Positions 11,536-24,600 of a DNA stretch of 35,561 nucleotides are shown in pieces. The stretch's first letter is position 1. Each line of letters opens with the position of its first letter. Under the pieces are notes generated by a model. The model was given only the letters and a program-made list of their open reading frames with translations, searched no databases and was not told the DNA's origin. This DNA comes from Candidatus Competibacteraceae bacterium (GTDB lineage Bacteria; Pseudomonadota; Gammaproteobacteria; Competibacterales; Competibacteraceae), in NCBI GenBank assembly GCA_027492875.1, contig JAPUDV010000135.1:1-35561 (forward strand), given 5' to 3'. A program made the translations under genes and the position numbers.

Positions 11536-13041
11536 TCAGGTTCTTTCTCCTACTGCTCTGGGCTCGTCCAGCCCCCGTTCCGCCAGCGCCGCCGCCCGGA
11601 ACAGAGCGCGACCCTTGCTCATGGTTTCTTCCCACTCGGTTTCCGGCACGGAATCGGCGACGATGCCGGCCCCGGCCTGAACGTGCAAAAACCCATCCTT
11701 GAGCACGGCGGTGCGGATGGCGATGGCGGTGTCCATGTTGCCGGACCAGGACAGATAACCGACCGCGCCGGCGTAAACCCCGCGCTTGACCGGCTCCAGT
11801 TCGTCGATGATCTCCATCGCGCGGATCTTGGGCGCGCCGCTGACCGTGCCGGCCGGAAAGGTGGCGCGCAGCGCGTCGATGGCGCTCAGTTCGGGACGCA
11901 GCCGCCCGGTCACATTGGAGACGATGTGCATGACGTGCGAGTAGCGCTCGACCACCATCTTCTCGGTCAGGCGGACACTGCCGATCTCGCTGACCCGGCC
12001 GACGTCGTTGCGACCCAGATCGATCAGCATCAGGTGTTCCGCCAGTTCCTTGGGATCGGCCAGCATTTCGGCTTCCAGCGCCCGGTCCTGTTCCTCGGTG
12101 GCGCCGCGACGGCGAGTGCCGGCGATCGGCCGCACCGTCACCAGCCCGTCTTCCAGCCGGGTCAGGATTTCCGGCGAGGAGCCGACGATATGAAAGTCGC
12201 CCAGGTTGAGGAAATACATGTACGGTGAAGGATTCAAGCCGCGCAGCGCCCGGTACAGATCCAGCGGCGCGGCCCGAAACGGCGCCGACAAGCGCTGCGA
12301 CGGCACCACCTGCATGCAGTCGCCGGCCAGGATGTACTGCTTGATTCGCTCGACCGCGTTTTCATAACCCTGCTGGGTGAAGCCGGAGATGAATTCGATC
12401 TTGCCCCCCTCCGGACCCGGCCGGTGCGGCGCGTAGAGCGAGCGGGGCGCGCGCAGTTTTTCCACCCACTCGTCCAAGCGTTGCTGGGCGCGGGCCAGGG
12501 CGCGTTCCACCGCCGGGTCCACCAGGGTGATCAGGTACAGTCGCCCGGCCAGGTTGTCGAACACCACCAGATCCTCGGACACCAGCAGCAGGATGTCCGG
12601 GTTGTCCAGCGGATCGGGATTCGGGCAGGTGGCCAGCCGGGGTTCGATGTAGCGGACGGTGTCGTAACCGAAGTAGCCGACCAGCCCGCCGATGAAGCGC
12701 GGCAGACCCTCGCCGGTGGCCGGCACCCGGTAGCGATTCTGGAAATCCTGAATCCAGTCCAGCGGGTCGGGACACTCCAGCGCTTCGACGATTTCGCCGG
12801 CGTGTTCGACGGTGATCCGCTGGCCGCGCACCCGGATGATCTTGCGGCAGGGCAGGCCAATGATCGAATAGCGGCCCCATTTTTCGCCGCCCTGCACCGA
12901 TTCCAGCAGATAGCTGTACGGCGCATCGGCCAGTTTGAGATAGGTGCTGAGCGGAGTATCGAGGTCGGCCAGTACTTCGCGGGCGACCGGAATGCGGTTG
13001 AAACCTTCGCCGACCAGGCGTTGAAATTCGTTCGGGGTCAT
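11536..13041 (-). CDS. trpE: anthranilate synthase component I
   Basis: A 501-residue enzyme that, with a glutamine amidotransferase subunit (TrpG, not in this window), converts chorismate to anthranilate, the first step of tryptophan synthesis. The N-terminal half carries [15 protein letters not shown], the LLES element linked to tryptophan feedback. The C-terminal chorismate-binding domain shows [51 protein letters not shown] and [13 protein letters not shown]. Start ATG 13041 is preferred over the in-frame TTG at 13062 because the protein then begins MTPNEFQRL, as in relatives. It is last in an rpe-gph-trpE operon, the arrangement known from Pseudomonas. Confidence 0.95.
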   Translation of the reverse strand: MTPNEFQRLVGEGFNRIPVAREVLADLDTPLSTYLKLADAPYSYLLESVQGGEKWGRYSIIGLPCRKIIRVRGQRITVEHAGEIVEALECPDPLDWIQDFQNRYRVPATGEGLPRFIGGLVGYFGYDTVRYIEPRLATCPNPDPLDNPDILLLVSEDLVVFDNLAGRLYLITLVDPAVERALARAQQRLDEWVEKLRAPRSLYAPHRPGPEGGKIEFISGFTQQGYENAVERIKQYILAGDCMQVVPSQRLSAPFRAAPLDLYRALRGLNPSPYMYFLNLGDFHIVGSSPEILTRLEDGLVTVRPIAGTRRRGATEEQDRALEAEMLADPKELAEHLMLIDLGRNDVGRVSEIGSVRLTEKMVVERYSHVMHIVSNVTGRLRPELSAIDALRATFPAGTVSGAPKIRAMEIIDELEPVKRGVYAGAVGYLSWSGNMDTAIAIRTAVLKDGFLHVQAGAGIVADSVPETEWEETMSKGRALFRAAALAERGLDEPRAVGERT

Positions 13042-13169
13042 GATGAAGACAGCCTCGGGCAACGGAAACGGAAAACGGGGTTAATTCGCGGGCGTCAAGT
13101 CCGGGCGACGCCATCGAAAGTCCGGGGCCGGTTTCGGGCGCGCGGGGCGGGGGAGGGGATGAGGGTGCA

Positions 13170-13850
13170 TCAGGCTGCCTTCCGCAACAGGGCGGGCAGT
13201 TCGGCGATGGAGTCGATCACGGCGTCCGGCTGGGCGTCGCGGATATCGCGGCCGTGGTTGTAGCCATAAGGCACGCACACGATGGGACAACCGGCGTTGC
13301 GGGCGGCGCCCACGTCGTTGATCGAGTCGCCGACCATGAGCCCTTGCGCGATTGGTATGCCCAAGCGTTCCGCGCACAGCCGCAGCGCGTCCGGGGCCGG
13401 TTTGGGCTGGGGGATGCATTCGCCGCCGACCACGGTGGCAAAAAACTCACCGATGCCGAGCCGTTCCAGCAGCGGTCGCGCGAACTCGGCGGGTTTGTTG
13501 GTGACGCAGGCCATGGGCAAACCGGTGGCATACAGCTCGGCCAGCCCCTCGCGGACGCCGGGATAGATCGCGCTGTAGACGCTGATATGGTCGGCGTAGG
13601 CGGCCCGGTACAGCGGTTTGGCGCGAGCGAACAGCTCGGGATCGGCCCGGCTGCCGTCCATCTCGCCGACCAGGGCGCGGCGGATCAGGTTGTCCATGCC
13701 GTTGCCGACCCAGGCGCGCACCTGTACTTCCTCGCGCGCCGGCAGCTCCAGTTGCCGCAGCATGACGTTGATCGCCGCGGTCAGGTCGGGGACGCTGTCC
13801 ACCAGAGTGCCGTCGAGATCGAAGAAAAGGGCCGCGATATTCTCAAACAT
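13170..13850 (-). CDS. gph: phosphoglycolate phosphatase (HAD family)
   Basis: A 226-residue cytosolic HAD hydrolase that dephosphorylates 2-phosphoglycolate, a by-product of DNA 3'-end repair. Motif I is FFDLDGTLVDS (nucleophile Asp in DLDGT), motif II is CVTNKP, and motifs III and IV are KPAPDALRLCAERLG and MVGDSINDVGAARNAG. The helical cap lies between motif I and VTNKP. Its start is 2 bp from the rpe stop, which implies translational coupling. The assignment rests on motifs plus the classical rpe-gph-trpE order. Confidence 0.93.
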   Translation of the reverse strand: MFENIAALFFDLDGTLVDSVPDLTAAINVMLRQLELPAREEVQVRAWVGNGMDNLIRRALVGEMDGSRADPELFARAKPLYRAAYADHISVYSAIYPGVREGLAELYATGLPMACVTNKPAEFARPLLERLGIGEFFATVVGGECIPQPKPAPDALRLCAERLGIPIAQGLMVGDSINDVGAARNAGCPIVCVPYGYNHGRDIRDAQPDAVIDSIAELPALLRKAA

Positions 13851-13852
13851 GG

Positions 13853-14527
13853 TTAGGGGTCCGCCTGAGCCAGTTCGGCGCGCAGGGCGGCGAGGGTGGC
13901 CCGATAGTCGGGAGTGTTGAAGATGGCCGAGCCGGCGACGAAGGTGTCGGCGCCTGCTTCGGCGATGAGCCGGATGTTGTCGATCTTGATGCCGCCGTCC
14001 ACTTCCAGCCGGATCGGATAGCCGCTGTCGTCGATCAGCCGCCGGGCCTCGCGCAATTTTTTCAGGGTGCCGTTGATGAAGCTTTGGCCGCCGAAACCGG
14101 GGTTGACCGACATCAGCAGCACCATGTCCACCTTATCCATCACGTATTTCAGATATTCCAGTGGGGTGGCCGGATTGAACACCAACCCGGAGCGGCAGCC
14201 GCAATCGCGGATCAATTGCAGGCTGCGATCGACGTGGTCGCTGGTTTCCGGGTGAAAGGTGATGTAGGTGGCGCCGGCTCGAGCGAAGTCGGGGATGATG
14301 CGGTCCACCGGCCGGATCATCAGATGGACGTCGATGGGCGCGGTGACTCCGTGCTTGCGCAGCGCCTCGCAAACGAGAGGACCGACGGTCAGGTTAGGGA
14401 CGTAGTGATTGTCCATGACGTCGAAATGCACCCAGTCCGCGCCCGCCGCCAGCACGGCGTCCACTTCCGCGCCGAGCCGGGCGAAGTCGGCGGACAGAAT
14501 CGAGGGTGCAATCAGGTAGTCGCGCAT
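13853..14527 (-). CDS. rpe: ribulose-phosphate 3-epimerase
   Basis: A 224-residue TIM-barrel enzyme interconverting ribulose 5-phosphate and xylulose 5-phosphate in the pentose phosphate pathway. The signature stretches are [32 protein letters not shown] (metal-binding His/Asp), [16 protein letters not shown] and LEVDGGIK (catalytic Asp), then FVAGSAIF (phosphate binding). The length is normal for the family. It is first in the rpe-gph-trpE operon. The promoter should lie in 14528-14667, where I see no clear hexamers. Confidence 0.96.
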   Translation of the reverse strand: MRDYLIAPSILSADFARLGAEVDAVLAAGADWVHFDVMDNHYVPNLTVGPLVCEALRKHGVTAPIDVHLMIRPVDRIIPDFARAGATYITFHPETSDHVDRSLQLIRDCGCRSGLVFNPATPLEYLKYVMDKVDMVLLMSVNPGFGGQSFINGTLKKLREARRLIDDSGYPIRLEVDGGIKIDNIRLIAEAGADTFVAGSAIFNTPDYRATLAALRAELAQADP

Positions 14528-14667
14528 GATGGGCTAGGCGTCTCGGGCGAAATCCCCTGGCCAGCGCCGGGGCAGTCAATCGGGAGCGGTCACTGTAGCC
14601 GAATCGCGCCGGGTTTGGCGACCGCCGGGCCCCAAAAATCCGGGCGACCGGCGGCATGGCGCGGTTT

Positions 14668-15852
14668 TCAGCGCGCGATGACGCGCTGGATGCGTTCCAG
14701 CGCCTTGACCAGATTGTCCATGCTGGTCGCGAACGAGATGCGTGCGCAGCCTTCCGCGCCAAAGGCCGAGCCCGGCACCAGCGCCACGCCGCCTTCGTTC
14801 AACAGCAGTTCCGCGAAGGCGATGTCGTTGGCCAGTCCCAGCCGTTCGATCACTTTCTGGAAGCTGGGGAAGATGTAGAAGGTGCCATCGGCCGGCGCGA
14901 CTTCGACCCCTTCCATTGCCTTCAGCGTCTGGTAAACGTAGTCGTGACGTTCCTTGAAGGCTTGGGTCATGGTCGCGACGCAGGATTGATCGCCATTGAG
15001 CCCGGCTTCCGCCGCGACCTGGGAAATCGAGGTTGGGTTGGAGGTGCTCTGCGACTGGATGTTGGTCATGGCGTTGATCAAATCCTTGGGACCGCCACAA
15101 TAGCCAATTCGCCAGCCGGTCATCGAATACACTTTGGAAACGCCGTTCAGCACGATGGTGCGGTCGTACAAATCCGGGCAGACGTTGAGGACGTTGCAAA
15201 ACTTCTCCCCCGTCCACTGGATGTGCTCGTACATATCGTCGGTGGCAATGTAAACCTGCGGATGGCGGCGCAGCACTTCGCCCAGTGCGCTCAACTCGGC
15301 GGCGTTGTAGGCGACGCCAGTCGGATTGGAGGGGCTGTTGATCACCAGCAGCTTGGTGCGCGGGGTGATGGCCGCTTCCAGTTGCGCCGCCGTCATCTTG
15401 AAATGCTGCTCGATGCCCGCTTCGACAATCACCGGCACGCCGTCGGCCAGCAGCACCATGTCGGGATAGGACACCCAATACGGCGCGGGGATAATGACTT
15501 CGTCGCCGCTGTTCAATAACGCCTGAGCCAGATTGTAAAAACTCTGCTTGCCGCCGCAGGACACCAGAATCTGCTTGGGTTCGTAGCTCAGGCCGTTGTC
15601 GCGCTGGAACTTGGCGATGATGGCTTTCTTCAGACCGGCCGTGCCATCCACCGGCGTGTATTTGGTAAAACCGGCGTGGATGGCCTTGATGGCGGCGTCC
15701 TTGATGAAGTCGGGCGTGTCGAAATCCGGCTCGCCGGCGCCCAGACCGACTACATCCTTGCCGGCCGCCTTGAGTTCGTTGGCCTTGGCGGTCACCGCCA
15801 GAGTCGGGGAAGGTTTGATGCGCTGCACACGTTCGGAAAGAGGGGTACTCAC
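14668..15852 (-). CDS. aspC: class I aminotransferase (aspartate aminotransferase type)
   Basis: A 394-residue PLP enzyme of the aspartate aminotransferase Ib group. Seen in the sequence: GLGAGEPDFDTPD, KYTPVDGTAGLKKAI, the cofactor-ring region SCGGKQSFYNLAQAL, NSPSNPTG, DDMYEHI, the PLP Lys240 in LNGVSKVYSMTGWRIGY, and the C-terminal Arg in CARISFATS. It transfers the amino group between aspartate and 2-oxoglutarate; some relatives also act on prephenate. It is transcribed away from uvrB, with 91 bp between the starts, the same arrangement as in pseudomonads. Confidence 0.92.
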   Translation of the reverse strand: MSTPLSERVQRIKPSPTLAVTAKANELKAAGKDVVGLGAGEPDFDTPDFIKDAAIKAIHAGFTKYTPVDGTAGLKKAIIAKFQRDNGLSYEPKQILVSCGGKQSFYNLAQALLNSGDEVIIPAPYWVSYPDMVLLADGVPVIVEAGIEQHFKMTAAQLEAAITPRTKLLVINSPSNPTGVAYNAAELSALGEVLRRHPQVYIATDDMYEHIQWTGEKFCNVLNVCPDLYDRTIVLNGVSKVYSMTGWRIGYCGGPKDLINAMTNIQSQSTSNPTSISQVAAEAGLNGDQSCVATMTQAFKERHDYVYQTLKAMEGVEVAPADGTFYIFPSFQKVIERLGLANDIAFAELLLNEGGVALVPGSAFGAEGCARISFATSMDNLVKALERIQRVIAR

Positions 15853-15943
15853 GGGGGCTCCTGGATACGGGCCGAAAAGTTGAACACGGGAATTGCTCGG
15901 ATTGTCGGATCATACTGAAAATTCCCACGCCAACCAATTTCCC

Positions 15944-17977
<2,034 letters not shown>

Positions 17978-18240
17978 CACCGAGAGGGAATCGCAATCAC
18001 CTGAAACGAGCTGTTTCGCCAAATCGCGGATGTCTACTGAATCCAGCAAAATGCGTCAGAGTGACAGCGATTCCCGGTCTCTTTCCTAGTCTTTGATTAA
18101 TAATGGTTTTTTCTCGAAAATTTATCAGTGTTTAATAAAAAATATATTTATAAATCAGTTAGATGAGCAAAAGAGACCGGGAATCGCTGTCAGAGTGACT
18201 ACTTTTATGACAGGTATCACTCCAATTTGGAAACGACGAT
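17978..18240. other. 263-bp AT-rich spacer between uvrB and the Druantia-like genes
   Basis: The left part is GC-normal and the middle (18085-18169) is very AT-rich. It contains a long inverted repeat (listed separately), a third copy of its core word GGGAATCGC at 17986-17994, and -10-like hexamers TATATT (18143-18148) and TATAAA (18149-18154) without a good -35. No open frame of note is present. It probably holds the druH promoter. Confidence 0.6.
18062..18192. repeat. 131-bp inverted-repeat element (MITE-like or operator)
   Basis: A perfect 23-bp inverted repeat: the left arm (18062-18084) starts TGACAGCGATTCCCGG and the right arm (18170-18192) ends CCGGGAATCGCTGTCA. The arms are separated by 85 bp of AT-rich DNA. 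Both outer edges abut GAG (18059-18061 and 18193-18195), as a 3-bp target duplication would. Outside this, the word GTCAGAGTGAC (itself a GTCA-nnn-TGAC palindrome) straddles both ends (18055-18065 and 18189-18199). No transposase is inside. It could be a miniature transposable element carrying a promoter, or a looped regulatory site for the downstream genes. Confidence 0.75.
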
Positions 18241-21200
18241 ATGAACTGGTTGGCGCGATTTCTCTTGACCCACACCCGGCAAACCACGCCTGACGGTCGC
18301 CCGTTGTATGCGTACAAAATGGGCGATGCCGAATATGCGAAACTTTTCCATGAGCAGAGGATTCTGCTGGATCGGCAGGACCGTGTGGCGACAACGTACT
18401 TTGCATCGGTCTTCTGCCTCTACGCCGCCGAGACCTTCCGCCGGGAACACGCCGAGGGTAACTGGACGTGGGAAACGGTGTTCCGTCCGCTGGGCATGGA
18501 AGCGCCACCTCATCAGCAAATCAGTGAGTGGGTCGAAAAGGGCCTGAAGTGGTGGCGACGCCCTCTGCTGCGCGGCACGCGCGGCAGCCGGCTGTTTTTA
18601 GTGACCATCGCCTGTGAAGGCAGGTTGCCGCTGCGTCTGCTCCAGCAGGAAAACGCCCACCTGACCCAGTTTTTCCGCACCGTTCTCGAAAGCTATTACC
18701 GAACCGGTCGGGGCGATGTTCAAGCCGCCACGCTCATTGCCCGGCAACAGGCCCACCGCCTGCCGCGCAGCCTGTGTCAGGAATCGGTGTTTCATCTGGC
18801 CGGCAAGCTCATTGCCAAAGTCAGCGAATTGCAACCGTTGATCGGTGAGGCCGTCGATCCCCTCACGGCGCTTGACGCTAAAGTTCCGGACTGGCGGCGG
18901 GACTTGCCGCTGCGGCTGGAAGATCGAGTGGCGGAAACACTGTTGACGGGTTTGGTGCGCCGTTCCGGCGAACTGGCTCGTGAGAGTACGGCCCAGCTGC
19001 GCTGGCGGGGACGGTTACGGGAAACCCTGTCCGGCTGGCAGGTGGAAAAGTGCCTGGAAGTGCCAGAGCGCCCGACCGGCGTTCAGATCGGCGAATGGAT
19101 CGGTTCGTCAGCGGTGGATCGGCCCCGCTGGCGCCTGCTGCTGCATACATCCGCCGGTACCGAAGCAGTAGCTTGGTTGACGCGGATTCAAGGTGAGGGC
19201 AAATCCGCTTCGTACCGTCGGGAATGGCTGCGGCACGGCGGGGTGATGCTCGCCGGCGCGGCGGTCTGGCAACCTCACTGGTTGAGCTTGCACGACGGCC
19301 AGCAGGAGTACGCCCTGACGGTACGGGATGGCGAACCGTGGGGCGATTCTCCTTGGGTATTTGTCGGGCGGGGGGCGTCGGGAGAAAGGGAATGGTTGAC
19401 CGAAGGTTCGGCCCGCACCCGGTCGGAACAGGCTTGGGTTTTGGCCGCCCCGGAACTCATTCCACGAGAGGTAGCGGGCGTTTGCGAAGGCTTGGGAACC
19501 ATCGCCGAACTCGACCGAGTGGTGTATCGGGTCAGCGGTGAGAACGAGCTATTGACCCCGCAACAGGATCGCTACCGCATCGCCTGCCGAGCGGAAACCG
19601 AGTCGGCGGAAACCTTCATTGTGGTCGGCGACACCATTCCCCAAGCACTTCAGCAGCGGCCGCTGTATCGCGGTATTCCACACCTTCAGGCGTTTGATCG
19701 GGAGGGTCGGCGGCAACCGACTATCGGGCGACGGCAATGGCGGTTTCTGGGCAATACCGAGCCCTGGCGGGAAAGCTGCGAAGCGGCGCGAGGGAGGATT
19801 TGGGTGCGGCTGATTGACGCCAGCGGCGCGGAATTTTGCCGGCGGCAGACTGATGTGGCGCCCTGCAATTTTCACATCGAAGCCGATATCGGCACAGGAA
19901 ACCAAGTCGGCGTCGTGCGATTGACCGGACTGGCCGGAGCCGAAGTGCGGCTCGACCCGGATAGCCCCGCTGATGTCTCCATCAACCATACCGAGGATCA
20001 GGCGCGGATCGTATGCCCGTCCTTGCCGGGCGTCTTGCCACCGCCGTTGACCCTTCTGCTGAGTTGGCCTGGATCGCAACCAATTGCGCTGATTCTGCCC
20101 TATCCCCAGCGGGGCGCGTTTTTTCGACTGGCCGGACAGTCGTTGCCCAACGATGATTGGATTCCTCTGGATCGACTGGGCGGTCTGCGCCTGTTCGTTC
20201 AGGACCCGGCCAGTGGCCGTCACTTCTGGCTGAAAGGCGAACTGATCGCTTGCGCGGGCGAAACCGCGCAAGACTTTCGCCAAAGATTTCACGAATGCCT
20301 GCCATTTCTCGAACAGGGGCGACTCGAAGTTTTGTTGCTTCCCTGGCAGGAGCGCATCGCTTCCCTGCTGGCCAGCAGTCGCAATCTGGATGCTCAAGTG
20401 CGGTTGGTGGTCGAGACCGCCCAAGGCGAACCGCTCGCGAAAATACGAGCGTCCCGTTTTGATGCAGTAATCGAACCCGACCGCGCGGCAGGCCTGGTGC
20501 GTATTCCCGAGGATTCCCTGACCCGGCTTGGCCCAGAATGGAAGACGCGCGTCCAGTTGCAGATGATCCGACTCTGGGCGCCAGCAGATCCACCTGTCGT
20601 TCCGCAGGCCAGCCCGAACCAGACAGCTTGTTGGGAAGTCCCTCCTGATCTCGATCCTGGTCCTTGGTGGGTGGTGGGACGGGATGGCGACTGGGCGCGG
20701 TTTCGCCCGCTGCTCTGGGTCGCAACCGCTGACGATCCGCCTGTCGAATTTTCCGATGGCTCGTTGATGGTGGCGATTCGGGAAGCCGATTCCGAGCAAC
20801 GAGAGCGGAAATTAAACGCCATTCTCGCCGAACTGGGGCAAAACCCCGATCATCCTGACTGGCCGCTGTTATTTGACTATGTGCGACTGGCGCGGGAATT
20901 TCCACCGAGTTCACTGGATGTACTGCGCGGGTTGCCGATTCACCCCCACACGTTGGCGCTGGCCTTATTCAAAGCCGATGATGAGACTTTCGAGCCGGTC
21001 TGGTCGCTTTCCCGGCAAATGCCGTTTTTATGGGTTTTGCTGGCGGTCAACACTTGGCGGGAGGCGGCAATCACCTATTTTGAGGGACTTCAGGCTACGC
21101 TGGCGGAAATGGAGGAGGGCGCGGAGATGGTTTTTGGCCTGTTCCAAGGATTCCGGGAACGCGCCAGCGCCCGTCGTCCTTATTGGCGACCGTTGTGCGA

Positions 21201-21600
21201 CTGGCTTCAGGAATTGTTATTTCCCGAACAGCCGCTGCAAGGCAGTGAACTGAGTATGGCGCGCTGCTATCCGTCATGCTTGGAACAGCAGATTGAAGTG
21301 CTGGAGCAGGAATTGATGGGACGCCATGACGCAGAAGAAAAATGGCCGGAGAGCGTTGAGGTGATGGGCTGGCGGCGAGACATTGCTCCAAAATACCGTT
21401 TTGCCCACCTCGCTCCCTTCTATCAGCCGGTACGGTGCGCGCCCTTCGTCGCCGCGCATCTAAGCCTGAATGGCGTCACTCCCAACGAGCGATTGATCTA
21501 CGAACTGCGCCTGCTGCGCGCTTTCGACCGGGAGTGGTTCGATAATGTCCATGCCATCGCGTTGACCCTGGGCCTCGCTCAACGACCGCCGGAAGCCTGA
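18241..21600 (+). CDS. druH: DruH-like protein, Druantia type III (unknown domain)
   Basis: A 1119-residue protein with no domain I can name: no Walker motifs, no signal peptide, no membrane segment and no clear nuclease motif. It is rich in Trp and Arg (for example KWWRRPLLRGTRGSR) and looks cytosolic. The N-terminus (MNWLARFLLTHTRQTTPDGRPLYAYKMGD...) and the first 250 residues look helical; the middle (about 280-650) reads as beta-rich. Start ATG 18241 has GGAAAC about 8 bp upstream. The stop is only 3 bp before the helicase start, so the two are translationally coupled. The assignment as DruH is by context: Druantia type III consists of a protein of about this size directly before the giant DUF1998 helicase DruE. 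A profile search is needed to confirm. Confidence 0.65.
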   Translation: MNWLARFLLTHTRQTTPDGRPLYAYKMGDAEYAKLFHEQRILLDRQDRVATTYFASVFCLYAAETFRREHAEGNWTWETVFRPLGMEAPPHQQISEWVEKGLKWWRRPLLRGTRGSRLFLVTIACEGRLPLRLLQQENAHLTQFFRTVLESYYRTGRGDVQAATLIARQQAHRLPRSLCQESVFHLAGKLIAKVSELQPLIGEAVDPLTALDAKVPDWRRDLPLRLEDRVAETLLTGLVRRSGELARESTAQLRWRGRLRETLSGWQVEKCLEVPERPTGVQIGEWIGSSAVDRPRWRLLLHTSAGTEAVAWLTRIQGEGKSASYRREWLRHGGVMLAGAAVWQPHWLSLHDGQQEYALTVRDGEPWGDSPWVFVGRGASGEREWLTEGSARTRSEQAWVLAAPELIPREVAGVCEGLGTIAELDRVVYRVSGENELLTPQQDRYRIACRAETESAETFIVVGDTIPQALQQRPLYRGIPHLQAFDREGRRQPTIGRRQWRFLGNTEPWRESCEAARGRIWVRLIDASGAEFCRRQTDVAPCNFHIEADIGTGNQVGVVRLTGLAGAEVRLDPDSPADVSINHTEDQARIVCPSLPGVLPPPLTLLLSWPGSQPIALILPYPQRGAFFRLAGQSLPNDDWIPLDRLGGLRLFVQDPASGRHFWLKGELIACAGETAQDFRQRFHECLPFLEQGRLEVLLLPWQERIASLLASSRNLDAQVRLVVETAQGEPLAKIRASRFDAVIEPDRAAGLVRIPEDSLTRLGPEWKTRVQLQMIRLWAPADPPVVPQASPNQTACWEVPPDLDPGPWWVVGRDGDWARFRPLLWVATADDPPVEFSDGSLMVAIREADSEQRERKLNAILAELGQNPDHPDWPLLFDYVRLAREFPPSSLDVLRGLPIHPHTLALALFKADDETFEPVWSLSRQMPFLWVLLAVNTWREAAITYFEGLQATLAEMEEGAEMVFGLFQGFRERASARRPYWRPLCDWLQELLFPEQPLQGSELSMARCYPSCLEQQIEVLEQELMGRHDAEEKWPESVEVMGWRRDIAPKYRFAHLAPFYQPVRCAPFVAAHLSLNGVTPNERLIYELRLLRAFDREWFDNVHAIALTLGLAQRPPEA

Positions 21601-21603
21601 ATC

Positions 21604-24600
21604 ATGGAACGCACGCAATTTTACAGCACGCTGGTCGAGCAACTGGGCCGCCGCGCCACGCGCGCGGTCCTGGGTTTGTGCGGTTTCCGCAACGATGCTC
21701 TGCGCGAGTATCTGCGCGCGCTATTCGACCGGCAGGCGGGCACACCGGGCGCATTTTTGGCTGATCCAGTTTTCGAGGCCAGCTTTGGCTGGCAACCGGC
21801 AGAGCGGACGCTCGGTGGACTCGAAGGCAAGCTGCTGCATCCCGATTTGGTTCGGGCCTTGCGCGAACCGCAAAAAAAGGGGTTAAGCGAGGATTACAGC
21901 TTTCCCGCCCGACGACGGCCTTACCGTCATCAGTTGGAAGCCTGGCAAACCCTGATTCAAGATCAGCCACCGCGCTCGATTCTGGTCACCAGCGGCACCG
22001 GTTCCGGAAAAACCGAATGCTTCCTGATCCCGATCCTCAACGATCTGGCGGTAGAACTCGAACAGTGCCAGAAAGCGCCACTGACCGGAGTCAGGGCGCT
22101 GTTTCTCTACCCGCTTAACGCGCTGATCAAGAGCCAGAAGGATCGGCTGGTCGCTTGGTCGGAACCCTTCAACGGCGGTATCCGCTTCTGCCTCTACAAC
22201 GGCGACACGCCGGATCAGGCCAGAAGCAGCGACTGGCAATGTGAGGTGGCCGACCGCCGAGCCTTGCGCGCGAATCCGTCGCCGTTGCTGGTCACCAATG
22301 CGACCATGCTGGAATACCTGCTGGTGCGCAATGAGGACCGGCCGATCATCGAACGATCACGGGGCCAATTGCGCTGGATCGTGATCGACGAAGCGCATAC
22401 CTACGCTGGCTCGCAGGCGGCGGAATTGACTCTGTTGTTGCGGCGGGTGCTGCACACGTTCGGTTGCCACCCCGGAGAAGTGCGCTTCATCGCCACGTCG
22501 GCCACGCTCGGCGAGGCCAGCGAAACCTCCCGCCGGCAATTGGCCGAATTTCTGGCGGATGTGGCGGGCGTATCGGTGGATCGGGTACGGGTCATCGAAG
22601 GCCGGCGCGAAATCCCCGCTCTACCGGAGGCATTGCTCAATAACAACTTGCCTTGTCCCGATCTGGAAACGCTGCGCGCTCGATCCGCCCAAAAACGCTT
22701 TATCTCCTTGGCGAGCGACGGGCGAATGCGTGAGTTGCGCGCCCGATTGGTGGAGCGAGCCAGCCGGTTGAGCGAACTGGCGCAAACGCTGCTGAATCGC
22801 GACGATGCGTCGGCCCGTCGGGAGACCTTGCAATGGCTCGATCTCTGCGCCCAGGCGGAAAATGCTCAGGACGAACCGTTCCTGCCATTGCGCGGCCACC
22901 TGTTCCAGCGGACTGTCAGCGGCTTGTGGGCCTGCGCCAACGGCGCGTGTTCCGGGCGAACCGGTACTGTGCTGGATCAATCGGCCTGGCCGTTTGGCGC
23001 GGTGTTTCTGGAACGGCGGGAGCACTGCCGGCATTGCGGGACTCCGGTTTTTGAACTGGTGCAGTGCGGGGAATGCGGAGCTGAATATCTGGCTGCCGCA
23101 GAAAAGCACGAGAACGGCCACGACTGGCTGGTTCCGCGTGAGTACGATCTGAATGAGGACGAGTTTCAGCAGGAACTGGAACCCATAACCGACGACGAGG
23201 GTGAGGAAAGCGCCACGACGCCCAGCGCGCCAACGATGCAACAACCGCGACTGTTGACCCGATTCGATCAAGCCATGCAACAAAATTGGGGCTTGGCTGC
23301 GAATGGGCGGCTCGACTCGTCAGGCTCGACCGGTATTCCCGTGCATCTGCGGTTCCCTGGCGAAAAGGGGTTGGAATGCGCGGTTTGCGGGGATAAAGAG
23401 CGCGAGCGAACGCTGTTTCGTCCAGTGCGTGTCGGGGCACCGTTTCTGCTGGGCGTCGCTATTCCAACTCTGCTTGAAGCCATGCCGCCGTTGATCGAGG
23501 GACAGGAACCCCGACCGCTCGATGGGCGGCGGCTGATCACCTTCACCGACAGCCGCCAGGGCACCGCCCGCTTCGCCGCCAAGTTGCAGCAGGAAAGCGA
23601 GCGCGACTATGTGCGGAGCCTGCTTTACCACTCCCTGATCGCCAGCGCTCAACCAACCGCTTCGGCGGAAATTGCAAAAATCCAAGCCGATATTGCCAAG
23701 TTGGAACAAGCGGTCAAATTGGTGCCCGACCTGAAAGGAATGCTTGCGCGACAGCGCCAGGAACTGACGAAACTGGAAGCGCCGCCGCTGGGCCGCCTGA
23801 CGTGGGAAGAAGCCGAGAACAAGCTACTCGGTGCCGACGACTTCCATCGCTGGTTGCTACCGGCGCTCAAGGAACTGACCTTCGGCCTGTTATCTGATCG
23901 TTTATTGGTCAAGCTCTGCCTGTTACGAGAATTCTTCCTGCGCCCCAGACGGCAGTTTTCACTGGAGGGTCTGGGACTGGCGCAATTGTGCTACCCGGCT
24001 TTGGAAAAGGCTGACCCACCGGCGATGATGAAACAGCGTGGGGTCAAAACGGAAGAATGGCGGGCGCTGTTGCAAGCCACCGTGGATAACATCCTGCGAA
24101 GTAGCAACCCGCCCGTCGCCGTTACACCAGATGTTGTTCGTTGGTTTGGTTATTCGAGCCGCTCCAGCTTTTTAGTGTCGCCAGGGGTGAGCAAAATCAA
24201 GGATATTCAACGCCATTGGCCTTCAGCCTATTCCCCCTGGGCCAAGCGAACTCGCCTGATCCGCCTGCTCGGTCATGTGTTCCGCCTGGATATCGAGGAT
24301 GCGGAACAACGCGGCCAATTGGAGGAAATGCTCATCGCCATCTGGGACGGCATTCGCCCCTTGCTCTCCCAAACCGAAAACGGTTTTCAATTGGAATTGG
24401 AAAAACAGGCCGTGCTGACCGAGGTACGCGAAGCCTGGTTCTGTCCGATGACCCGCCGTCTGCTGCCCGTCGTGTTCCGCGAGACCACGCCCTATCTACC
24501 GGGGCTGCCCGCGCCCGACGCCCTGACGCAATGCCACCGGGTCGAAATGCCTCGTGTTCCGCATCCGTTCTGGCTGGGCCGCGATCCTGGAGAAGCCGAT

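Noticed and set aside
15853..15943. LexA (SOS) box before uvrB
   Set aside because: No CTGT...ACAG-type site at the right spacing could be found in the divergent spacer.
18003..18017. GAAAC-GAGCT-GTTTC hairpin as uvrB terminator
   Set aside because: Only a 5-bp stem with no T tract after it.
18062..18192. Retron-like msr/msd from the paired inverted repeats
   Set aside because: No reverse transcriptase gene lies nearby, and the loop is AT-rich and unstructured.
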